A stretch of DNA of 26,007 nucleotides from Mesotaenium endlicherianum (Eukaryota; Streptophyta; Zygnematophyceae; Zygnematales; Mesotaeniaceae), in the NCBI GenBank assembly GCA_009602735.1, contig WELA01002297.1:153861-179867 (forward strand). The letters are read 5' to 3'. The position numbers were made by a program, and so were the translations under genes. Numbering within the stretch: position 1 is the first letter of the stretch; each line of letters opens with the position of its first letter. Shown in pieces: positions 11,041 to 20,652 of the stretch. The notes under the pieces are model-generated. The model had not been told where the DNA came from. It worked only from the letters and a program-made list of their open reading frames with translations, and ran no database searches.

Positions 11041-12626
11041 ACGTTCTGTTCAGGAACTCAGGGATGGGTTAACCCTGGTAAGGCTTGTCACCGACACACG
11101 TGCAAAGGTCAATCAACCATGTCTGCCACACGTGAGGAGGGCCACCAACACATCAACCAGGCCGAAGGCACGCGTGCTGGAAGGCTACGCACGTGCCAAG
11201 GGACCGACACTGTTAGGCACGACAACGTTTGTTTTGGGTTTGGCAGTTTTTCGTTAACAATGACTTATTCCGTTATTGAGACCTTTTTATGTTCCGCTCT
11301 AATTTGAATTCCAATATTTACTGGTTTACCCCCCACGAGAGAGCCTGTGCCAGATAAGAGACTTGAGACCACTTGAGACTATAGACACTTACCAGACCAG
11401 ACAGAGTACCGGATGGTACCAGAGACCAAGAAATGCTGTGAGTGCTCATGATATATGATGAGATACTAAGAGTGCAAAATAGACAGCTTGTGAGAAATGA
11501 ATAAGAACCATTCAACACTTGTGTAGAGCTAGTTAACACTTGTGTAAAGCGAGTGCTTCACATAGCAATTGAGTTATGTTTGTTTCGCATGTCATGCGAT
11601 TGCGGTCGCTACGGTTAAGCTTTTCAGAACGGTTCATGACGGCTGATTTCAATATCTGAAAACACAAGTTTTCTGAATGAATGTTAGAAACTAAGTCCTT
11701 TCAAAATACAGATTGCTTGCAAACTCAACCCAAACTCTTGATGGGACAGTTGCCTGCCCCTATGAACGGGGAGTAAGAGCTGTAAAATTTTGAAGGAGAA
11801 GAAGTCTATATTTTTTGAGCCTTAGTTCGACAACAATGATGCACCACTACCATAAGAAAAGTGATCATATAATTTCTCAAGCACATTGCTTACCCACACG
11901 CATGTGGATATCATCTTTTGCTTTGGGCAAAGTTTACTCCCAAACCAGTTGCAACCTCTCATGCCAGAAAACACAATGCAATAAATAAGACCTGCATGTA
12001 GTGCACACACGCATTTTAAACATGTCCTATAGTTTAGAAGTGGTATACACAAGCTCTTCTTTTTACCTACACAAGGTGCTCAAGGCTTCTCGTAGCCATA
12101 CCACTTTTTACGAGGAAATTCAGAAGGTTCCCGTGATACTAGGAGCCACATGCAAAAATTTCTCATTTTGCTCATAGACATTAAGATGGAGTTTCCATTG
12201 TAATGTTTGTTACGACATACATATACGTGTTTGCGCCTTGAAGGATTAGTAGTCAATTTTAACCAAGGCTTAGAGGATGCATGTATTTGCATTAATGGAA
12301 GAAGAGCAGATGGCCGTTTCTGTTGGAAAGTTGCACGAGCACATTCCCACGCGAGGGCAAAAAAAAGCCGTGAAAGAGTATTAGAACCACACCGCTAGTG
12401 AATAATAAGAGGGAGGAACATGAGGTACGCTATTCCTCGCAAAACATCTCGACTTCCTACGAAGAATCTTCAACACCCTCGCAGGGGCATTCATCTTTGA
12501 GAATACTTTGCAAACCTCTCACGACCCGTACACAAAAAATCAACGAGCTTGGCGACCCAGGTCACCAGATATCAAACATGTTGGTGAGGCTTTCGTGCAA
12601 TTTTAGGGGAAGCTGACTGCTCTTGA

Positions 12627-12764
12627 AGGTGGAAGCCCAAGATAGCAATATACATTCCAAGAGATCAAGCCGAGTGGCACATTGCTATGTTACCACCAGC
12701 TAGGTGTGATGGCCATGCGGGTAAAGTCCTTGCGTGTGGTTGGAAGACGTGCAAGATAGACTGA
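12627..12764 (+). pseudogene. Possible decayed element ORF fragment
   Basis: A short open frame between two stops reads WKPKIAIYIPRDQAEWH, then MLPPARCDGHAGKVLACGW and ends KID. It looks protein-like, with Cys/His spacing, but has no start and no recognised family. It may be a mobile-element remnant. Confidence 0.2.
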
Positions 12765-13794
12765 AGCTTGCCTCTAGAAGAAGCACTCATCTACATATGC
12801 TACTTAGTGATTCTCCTCATCCAGTACTCTTGACTCTCTCGCACTCAGAAACCTAAGCACAAAGAAAAAGTAAGCCCCCCATAGCTCACACATGCTAATG
12901 AATATGCGTGTCCACTCGCAAGGGGAGGAGGGCATGTGTAGAGCCGAGCAAGCTGAGGCAGCACCTTGTTCGTAGTATCCATGGCTGCCACGAAGCAAAT
13001 GGTGCTTCATACCTGCGGATGTGTGCACACTCGATGACATACAACACAAGAGGGAAGTAGAGTTTACACACTAAACCGCACTGCAGGAGCATCGCTCTCT
13101 CTCAGCAGCTCAAGCGACAAGCAGCAAGTGGAGCCACACTGATCGTCATTGTCAGAGCATTTTCCGACCCATCACCTAAGGCGCCACGTTTGGACAAGTG
13201 AGGGGTTAGGACACGCGCTCCCCAGACGGAGTGATCCGCAGCCACCTCCCGCCTTGGGCTTGTGGGTTGCCAAGAGACGTGCTCACATGCATGCCACCCG
13301 GCAAGCGCCGCATGGCGCTAGTCCCGCACATACATGGAGGCCATTGGACCAATAGCATGCTCCTCCGCTCTAGTACGGCCGACTCAGGACACTAGATTGG
13401 ACCAAGAGCCGCAAGAAAGGACGCACAGGGTCTACCGCCCTACCGCCCATCACATTCTCTGTATGGTCAAACTCGAAACCAATCGACCCCTACTCCTAAA
13501 CTTCCAACACTGGTCCGCATCCAGAGGCCTTGCCGGACCTCAAATCCATCTCAAATCCACCTCAAATCAATCTAAGCTCCAGTGCCGCTCATTGAAGAGA
13601 GCACCTTGACGCATCAACACGGGCGATGCCGGGGCTCACCCAGAAAACTCAACGGATCGCTTTCCAGATGAATCAGCACACATTTGGTGGGGAGGAGCCC
13701 AGCGAGGGCTTTTGCTCCCATCGGAACGGGCTCCTGGAGGGTGCGGGAGCGTACAAAGTACTGCAAGCAAGCACGCGCACATATGCTGATGTCA

Positions 13795-14006
13795 CTATCT
13801 TGTGCCGCCAGCTGCTAGTTGGATACGGCAGTCTGGCTCAAAAGCAACAGCCGAGGACAAGGAGCGTTGGAGGTGCGGGACATTGGATAAATGTCGGACA
13901 TTGTCAGGACAACGAGGTGTGACGCGAGAGCACAAGCATCCATCATACAGCAGGCCAAAAGGAGCAGGCAATGCATACGTGAGAAAGTCCAGCAAGTGAC
14001 GGGCGT
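13795..14006 (-). CDS. Terminal exon of the helical-repeat gene
   Basis: Strong acceptor (cggcttgcgcttgcag) at 14007-14022, entry phase 1, 69 codons then TAG. It begins ARHLLDFLTYALPAPFG and ends QLAAGGTR. The incoming phase matches donor GTGAGC after the Q/E-rich exon (14661/15895). The intron between is purine-rich on the minus strand. Confidence 0.55.
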
Positions 14007-17000
14007 CTGCAAGCGCAAGCCGCGAAAAGGTTACAAGGAAAACGTGGCGGAAGCATCGATCGGAGGGCCTCCCCAGCCTCTATTTCAAACTCCCTCCACA
14101 CGCAATCGTTCTCTCTTCCTCCCACTTTCCCTCCTGCCGCCACCCCCGAGCATCCTCTCCCAGGCTCTCTCGCCCACCCCCCGCCCCTCCCTCCCTCCCT
14201 CCCACGCCCCCTTTCGCCCTTCCGCCAGCCAGCCCGCTTGCACGCCTGCTCTCCCCTCCCGCTCCCCCTTTTACCCTTTTTCCCTCTCCCGTGGGCCCCC
14301 TTCTCCATCTTCTCCATTCCACGTGTGTGTGTGTGCGTATGAAATCGAGACAGTGGGCCGCACCTCGTTTGCAAAAAAGTGGGTGCCCTGCAGCGGGAAT
14401 CTCACGCGCAAGAGCAGAACAGCCTTCAACCGAGCAAGGCAGGCAGGCAGGCACCTCACAATGAAGCTAAAACATCAAAAAGGGACACGCAGGAAAGGAA
14501 GGCATGGGGTGATAAAGGGAGGCCGATGGAACGGAGCCGTGCCTTGTCAACTACAGTCACAACCACGAGGACAACATGATGCAACAGGGACCTGACGCCG
14601 AAACTCTTCAACGCAGATCTGGGCCCCTACCACCTGGCCGGCCCCTGAACAGAAGCTCACCCGGACGCGGCCTGCCAGCACGAGGTGCTGGCCGCGGCGC
14701 CGCAGCACGGCCTCCAGCCGTTGCCCTCGTCCGCCGCCACTGCACCGCATCCTCCTCCTCCTGCTGCTGCTCCTGCTCCTGCTGCTGCTCTTCCTCCTCC
14801 TTCTCCTCCTGCTGCTCCTCCGCCTGCTCCTCCTGCTTCTCCTGCTCCTGCTGCTCCTGCTGCTGCTGCTGCGCCAGTTCCAAGAGATCATGAATCTCCT
14901 CAATCGTATCTTCAAACTTCTGCTCCTGCGCCTGCGGCTGCTGCGGCGCTGTGCCCAAGGGAGGCCCAGGTGGCCCCGCAAGGGGCCTCTACTCCTTCTT
15001 GGCACCACCGGTTCGCTAACCGTCCGGCGTGGTTGCTGGCGCGGCCGCCACGCTGGCTCCTGCTGTAGCGCTTTCTCTCTCTGTCTTCTCTCCCTTCTGC
15101 TTCTGCGCGGCTTTCTCCAGCTGCGTCTCCTCGCCTCCTTTGGCCCCCCACTCCACCTTGACCTCGACCTTGGCAGTGCCAGCGCTAGCCCCAGGCTCAC
15201 TCTGACATTGAGTCTGCCGGTCCTGGGGGGTGGGGGGTGGGGGTTGGGCTTTGGGCTTGGACGTAGGCCCCTCCTCTTCCATCTGCAGCGCCAGCCCCGC
15301 CTGGAGCGCCGCCTCAGCCTCAGCCTCAGCTTCAGCCTTTGCAACACCCAGAAGAGAAGAGCAGCAGGAGGAGAAGCCGCCAGTACACACGCCCCCTCAG
15401 CCTCAGCCTTCGGAGGAAGAGGTGCAGGAAGCGCCAGCACAGCCGGGCTAGCTATGACACCAGAAGAAGCAGCAGTAGTGTAGTGCCTGTGCATGTGGCT
15501 GCCCCCAAGTCGGAAACCAATGAGCGGGAGTATGCGGCTGCGGCACCGATGACGGAGAAGACGAAGAAGACAATGGCAGACTGTCGTTTTCGTTGCGCCG
15601 CGTGCTAGCGGCAGCCGCAGCGGCAAGAGCATCTTGGANGCGCAAGAGCAGAACAGCCTTCAACCGAGCAAGGCAGGCAGGCAGGCACCTCACAATGAAG
15701 CTAAAACATCAAAAAGGGACACGCAGGAAAGGAAGGCATGGGGTGATAAAGGGAGGCCGATGGAACGGAGCCGTGCCTTGTCAACTACAGTCACAACCAC
15801 GAGGACAACATGATGCAACAGGGACCTGACGCCGAAACTCTTCAACGCAGATCTGGGCCCCTACCACCTGGCCGGCCCCTGAACAGAAGCTCACCCGGAC
15901 GCGGCCTGCCAGCACGAGGTGCTGGCCGCGGCGCCGCAGCACGGCCTCCAGCCGTTGCCCTCGTCCGCCGCCACTGCACCGCATCCTCCTCCTCCTGCTG
16001 CTGCTCCTGCTCCTGCTGCTGCTCTTCCTCCTCCTTCTCCTCCTGCTGCTCCTCCGCCTGCTCCTCCTGCTTCTCCTGCTCCTGCTGCTCCTGCTGCTGC
16101 TGCTGCGCCAGTTCCAAGAGATCATGAATCTCCTCAATCGTATCTTCAAACTTCTGCTCCTGCGCCTGCGGCTGCTGCGGCGCTGTGCCCAAGGGAGGCC
16201 CAGGTGGCCCCGCAAGGGGCCTCTACTCCTTCTTGGCACCACCGGTTCGCTAACCGTCCGGCGTGGTTGCTGGCGCGGCCGCCACGCTGGCTCCTGCTGT
16301 AGCGCTTTCTCTCTCTGTCTTCTCTCCCTTCTGCTTCTGCGCGGCTTTCTCCAGCTGCGTCTCCTCGCCTCCTTTGGCCCCCCACTCCACCTTGACCTCG
16401 ACCTTGGCAGTGCCAGCGCTAGCCCCAGGCTCACTCTGACATTGAGTCTGCCGGTCCTGGGGGGTGGGGGGTGGGGGTTGGGCTTTGGGCTTGGACGTAG
16501 GCCCCTCCTCTTCCATCTGCAGCGCCAGCCCCGCCTGGAGCGCCGCCTCAGCCTCAGCCTCAGCTTCAGCCTTTGCAACACCCAGAAGAGAAGAGCAGCA
16601 GGAGGAGAAGCCGCCAGTACACACGCCCCCTCAGCCTCAGCCTTCGGAGGAAGAGGTGCAGGAAGCGCCAGCACAGCCGGGCTAGCTATGACACCAGAAG
16701 AAGCAGCAGTAGTGTAGTGCCTGTGCATGTGGCTGCCCCCAAGTCGGAAACCAATGAGCGGGAGTATGCGGCTGCGGCACCGATGACGGAGAAGACGAAG
16801 AAGACAATGGCAGACTGTCGTTTTCGTTGCGCCGCGTGCTAGCGGCAGCCGCAGCGGCAAGAGCATCTTGGAGTACTCCGACGAGAACGGCTCCCAGCAT
16901 GGCCGGCGCACCCCTGACCATTCCCTTCTTCTTCTCGGCCATCAGGCTCGCAGCTGCATACTCCCGCTCGTTGGTTTCCGACTTGCGGGCAGCCACACGC

Positions 17001-19793
17001 ACGTTCTCACAGAGCTTTGCCTCAGGCGCCTGCTGTCGCCGCCGCCGCCGCTGCTGCTGCTTGGCCAGCAGCGACGTCCTCACGCCTCGAGACGGGGGGA
17101 GTGAAGTCCCGGAGGAGGTCTGCCACACCAGCCTGTCCATGCCCGTGCAGAGGGCACACTTGTTGAAAGGGCGTGGCAGGGGGGCTGGACTGCCGAACCA
17201 ACCCTATCAGCAGACGAGTGCACACATCCTGTCTCACTGGCGAGAGGGCGTGTGGGCGGGCGGCTGTGGGCCTGCATGCTCTAGATGTCCCCCCCTCCCG
17301 TGCCCCCACCACCCTCCCACCTCCTCTTTCGTCCCCCCTCCCTTTCCTTGCACCTCCTCCTGCATGGAGACTTCAGAGTCTAGACCGTTGGTAGGTCGGT
17401 CTGGCCTCCCTAGAGATGGAAAGCTTCAACAAGTGCTGGCGAGCATGCTCGCCAGAAGTACGTGCCCATTCTACCCCTCAGCGCACCTGAGATTCCTACA
17501 CCAGTACGTTCCTCGTTCATACAAACCATGGAGATTTTGTTGGAAGAAGCGCACAATAAAGCAGCATCTAAGCCGTGGGATGCGATCTCTGGCCGCCCTC
17601 GGAGTGCTCCACAGGACTCTGCAGCCACAGCCCCGGGGGCTGACAGCGCGCGCATTACAACATCGACTGCTTTCAGATGCTACCATCACGGCACTACACC
17701 GATGCAATGCCACGGACACGAGCACATGCGCTACACACACGACTCCACGCCCTGGGATACCTCCTTGAATATCATTTGCACACGAAAGAAAGAAGTTGCC
17801 GACCGTGGCGAGACAAGCTGAGACATCATCCTGGGCAAGTAAGTGGGCCGTGGCCAGGGAGCAGACAGCTGGCACACGGGAGGGGAGTCCCGACATCTCC
17901 AGTGGGAGCACCACGGCCCCCCTTCTCTCCCTCCCTCCTCTGCTCGCCAGGTGGAAGCACCAGGCGGAGGAAGGCAGGGGAGTCCCGACATCTCCAGTGG
18001 GAGCACCACGGCCCCCCTTCTCTCCCTCCCTCCTCTGCTCGCCAGGTGGAAGCACCAGGCGGAGGAAGGCAGGGGAGTCCCGACATCTCCAGTGGGAGCA
18101 CCACGGCCCCCCTTCTCTCCCTCCCTCCTCTGCTCGCCAGGTGGAAGCACCAGGCGGAGGAAGGCAGGGGAGTCCCGACATCTCCAGTGGGAGCACCACG
18201 GCCCCCCCCTCCCTCCCTCCTCAGCTCGCAAGGTGGAAGCTGGCGCCCACCTGCTCTGGCAGCCGGTGCTGTTTTGAGTGAGCATGGATGCCACCAGGTG
18301 CTGCACAGTAGACGCCGCCCATTTCCGGCCAGAGCGCAGCTCGCCTGTACGCACGCATGCCACATAGCACCATCCCAAGAGGCTCAGGGCCGGCCGGCCG
18401 CTGGATCGTCCAATTGCTCAAAGTTCCCGACATAATAATTAGAGATAAGAAGAGATTAGTAAATTGACCGATGAAGTCATGTTACGCAAACAGGTGTGTG
18501 TAACAGTCCATGTTTAAGTAAGCAGACAGGTGCTTACATCATATGTTGACATATGCATCCGGATATTTTTGTAAGCACGTGTACATATGCTCAAATTGAC
18601 GTATCCAAGTCTTCCGTCGCCAAGGAGTTCCCCCTAGGCACTCAGCCCGTCCACAGGATCAACAAATATGAACAATACATACCTAGGAACTATATGCAGG
18701 CAATAGAAGTGTGTACATGAGCATGATGACGGGCACACACAGCAGAGAGACCATGAGCTCAGAGAGATGACGGCTGTGAGTCGGACCCCAAGTACGTGAC
18801 ACAACACTTACACCCTCAAGGATCTGGCACATCAAGGAGTCGAGCACCGGTAGATCTGAGAAAAGCTTGCATGCAAAGGACAGAGGAGGCCCGCGCAAGC
18901 AATGAAGGGACAAATGAAAGCAGGCAATGCGTCCTATTTGAACGGCACGGGAGGAGCCCATGCTCGCCTGCACCGCCATATTAGCCTTTACCTCGGATCT
19001 TGTGGCTGCAAGCGCAAGCGCTTGCAAGCTCACGTGTGTGCGTTACTTTAAGACGGATTCTCAGCCAGCAGGCTGCGCCAGGTCACCATACCAGCGCGCG
19101 GATCGCAGGGCGGATGGGCACTGATGTGGACCAGGTCATTATAATTATTATCATCACCAGCAGCAGCGAGTCTACAGGCGCCCTAGCTCCCGCAGAGGAA
19201 CATAAAGCTTTCCAGTCAATCTCCAGCTTCCCAAGATAGGGGAGAGAACGCATGTGTGCGTGCGAAACGCCCGCGTGCATGCTTGCGTACCGTTGAAGCC
19301 CAATGACTGCGCGAGGAAGACCTTCAAGCCCTGCTCAAGGAGGGAGTCATTCAGCGGCAGCTGCACCACGGGGTGACACGCCAGAGCTCTAGAGGCACAG
19401 AAAGCTGCAAGCCTCTCGCTGGTCTCGGAGGAGGCGGAGGCGCGCAGTAGCTCCTGAGACGTGACACCTGGCATCTCTCTTTGGTTCCGCTCGCGGCCTT
19501 CTGCAAGTAGGTCCAGCAAGCAATGGACTGCTCTGCGTATCAGCAGCCAGGTCAGAGCACTGTCCAGTCAGATTTTAGAACACGATTATAGGTAGGAAAG
19601 AGAATCACAATTTGCAGCGAGCATGCGGCTGCGACCATCCTGCACGTAGGCGTACACAATAGCCAGAAACTCTTTCAGCCTCCAATTAGCTGCAACCAGG
19701 AGGGAGATCCATCCAAGCCCAGCAGAAGAAGAGCACAGGGCCCCGATGACTTACTGATATAAGTGCCTGGGCTGGCAGCTGCAGGGCCGGCAG
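13795..19793 (-). CDS. Large multi-exon helical-repeat protein, unknown function
   Basis: Minus-strand exons chained by phase: 19793-19755 (39 nt), 19689-19609, 19530-19291, 19005-18992 (14 nt, or 29 nt from 19020), 18865-18812. Then 18344-18251 (phase link missing), 17868-17761, 17618-17487, 17158-17094 and about 17032-16877. These are followed by low-complexity exons, a Gln/Glu-rich exon ending at donor 15895 (copy 14661), and terminal exon 14006-13795 (TAG). Peptides such as NWRLKEFLAIVYAYVQDG, SETSERLAAFCASRALA, LFSDLPVLDSLMCQILEG, SGRKWAASTVQHLVASML and AVCSLATAHLLAQDDVSA look like ARM/HEAT-type amphipathic helices. Other segments are ARKSETNEREYAAAS with AEKKKG, EDTIEEIHDLLELAQ before a Q/E run, and terminal ARHLLDFLTYALPAPFG. 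A scaffold or transport role would be a guess. The 5' end is not found. The exon chain is better supported than any function. Confidence 0.55.
14406..16872. repeat. 1233-bp exact direct duplication around a single N (probable assembly artefact)
   Basis: Bases 14406-15638 recur as 15640-16872 (offset 1234) with no difference seen. The single N at 15639 lies exactly between them. The left copy stops precisely at the N, and the right copy begins precisely after it. This is what two overlapping contig ends look like when scaffolded without merging. The real locus probably has one copy, so exons of the minus-strand gene in this interval (Q/E-rich exon, KAEAEAEAE-type exon) appear twice only on paper. 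Confidence 0.9.
14661..14958 (-). CDS. Gln/Glu-rich exon of the helical-repeat gene (duplicate of 15895-16192)
   Basis: The frame reads APQQPQAQEQKFEDTIEEIH, then DLLELAQ, followed by a long Q/E run and an Arg/Ala/Pro-rich end. Donor GTGAGC follows 14661 in phase 1. The upstream boundary is uncertain because every CAG in the region is a possible acceptor. The Q/E tract would form a charged coiled coil or disordered linker. The same exon appears at 15895-16192 in the other copy. Confidence 0.4.
16729..16996. repeat. Imperfect inverted repeat, about 80-bp arms (hairpin)
   Basis: Arm 16729-16810 read on plus and arm 16996-16918 read on minus are about 80% alike. Both translate to VAA[PR]KSETNEREYAAA. 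The minus arm is in the coding frame of the helical-repeat gene; the plus arm runs to a stop after MADCRFRCAAC. The left contig end (equivalent to 16872) falls in the loop. Confidence 0.75.
17881..18240. repeat. 95-bp minisatellite, about 3.8 units
   Basis: Unit starts at 17881, 17976, 18071 and 18166 (period exactly 95). The first three are nearly identical and the last has diverged. It nearly fills the gap between two exons of the minus-strand gene (18251 and 17868). On the minus strand each unit contains cttccacctggcgagcag, which resembles a 3' splice site. Confidence 0.9.
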
Positions 19794-20110
19794 CTGCAGG
19801 ACCAGAGAAGAGGAGAAGGGTGGATGGAAGTACTCGGCACTCAAAGTTAGTAGGATATTGGCATGATGAGAACGTGCTAAAGGGCATTGTCATAATACGA
19901 TGATAAATACGTGGTCTGATGTCTATGAAGGAGTAAATTTTGACGCGTTGAGAAAGAAACATAAGAGCCTGTAGCTTTCTTCCTGCCTGGGGTGCAATTG
20001 CATGTCCATGATGCTAACAATACCTCAAGCTCCGGTGGTGGCAGCATGGTGGCAGCAGAATAGGAACCTCCAGCTATGGTGTTGAAATGTTACACCAAGT
20101 TGGCAACAAA

Positions 20111-20494
20111 GGGGCTGTAGAGGGGGGGGAAATCGACCTCCATTAAGGACGTTGAAAATCACTTGCTTGCTTTGGCCGGCGTGGCTCGCTTGCTTTACTC
20201 GGCTACTACCGATTGTCGAGTTACTTTTTTGGTCTTAGGCACGGATGCAATGTTCTCGGATCCGAGTTCTCAGATCTGAGAACTCGGATCCGAGAACATT
20301 GCATCCGTGCCTGAGACCAAAAAAGTAAGTCTCTTCTCGACAAAGCCGAGAACATTGAATATTTGCCTAAGAGAAAAAAATAAGTCACTTTCTGCTTGCC
20401 GAGTGAAGCAAGCGAGCCACGCCGGCGAAAGCAAGCAAGTGATCGAGTTGCAATGTCCTCTATGGACGTCACTTTCCCCCCCCCCTCTACCCCC
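20111..20494. mobile_element. Nested inverted-repeat foldback element (MITE-like)
   Basis: The inner palindrome is 20221-20328, centred between 20274 and 20275, with 54-bp arms and one mismatch (20236/20313, still a G-U pair in RNA). The outer arms 20111-20213 and about 20390-20494 are also inverted copies: both carry the gaaagcaagcaagtgat and gcgagccacgccggc blocks and end in a G/C homopolymer next to ctctac. A third degenerate copy of the inner unit (gagaacattgaatatttgcct) lies at about 20349. No open frame is present and no target-site duplication was clear. Non-autonomous transposon or hairpin-RNA locus. Confidence 0.75.
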
Positions 20495-20535
20495 TCTTAG
20501 AACCATCAAACTGGTGCAGCCACGGAACTGCTTGA

Positions 20536-20652
20536 TTAAGATGTTGCCTCTGTTGTGTAGGAGGTGCTGAGCTTGACTAGTCCTGGCAATGTAAGCAGCT
20601 CCTTGAGCTCCATCGACCACCTCAAACTTTCTTTCTTTAAACTGCATTTGAC
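20536..20652 (-). CDS. Possible exon upstream of the helical-repeat gene
   Basis: After acceptor ctgtgcag a frame reads VKCSLKKESLRWSMELKELL and TLPGLVKLS before a stop. It is helical in look and on the right strand to be a 5' exon of the gene at 13795-19793. No donor of the needed phase (1) was found, and the overlapping frame (QMQFKERKFEVV) is also open. Confidence 0.2.
   Translation of the reverse strand, partial: VKCSLKKESLRWSMELKELLTLPGLVKLSTSYTTEATS

Larger units (their letters stand above)
9506..13794. other. Long intergenic region, no confident gene
   Basis: AT-richer DNA between the 5' side of the B12D-like gene and the 3' end of the next minus-strand gene. It holds an assembly N (10629), short direct repeats (for example cacttgtgtA at about 11517-11545 and caaatccAtct at about 13541-13572), and a few open frames with weak coding look, listed separately. 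No tRNA, rRNA or intact transposase/reverse transcriptase was recognised. Confidence 0.5.

Noticed and set aside
14547-16911. Very long open frames on the minus strand (361 and 376 codons, Arg/Leu/Ser rich)
   Set aside because: They are off-frame readings of GC-rich low-complexity sequence, duplicated by the assembly artefact. The better-supported exons lie in other minus-strand frames with splice phases that join.
17881-18240. CRISPR-like regular repeats
   Set aside because: The 95-bp units are contiguous with no unique spacers, in a eukaryotic intron-rich context; this is a minisatellite.
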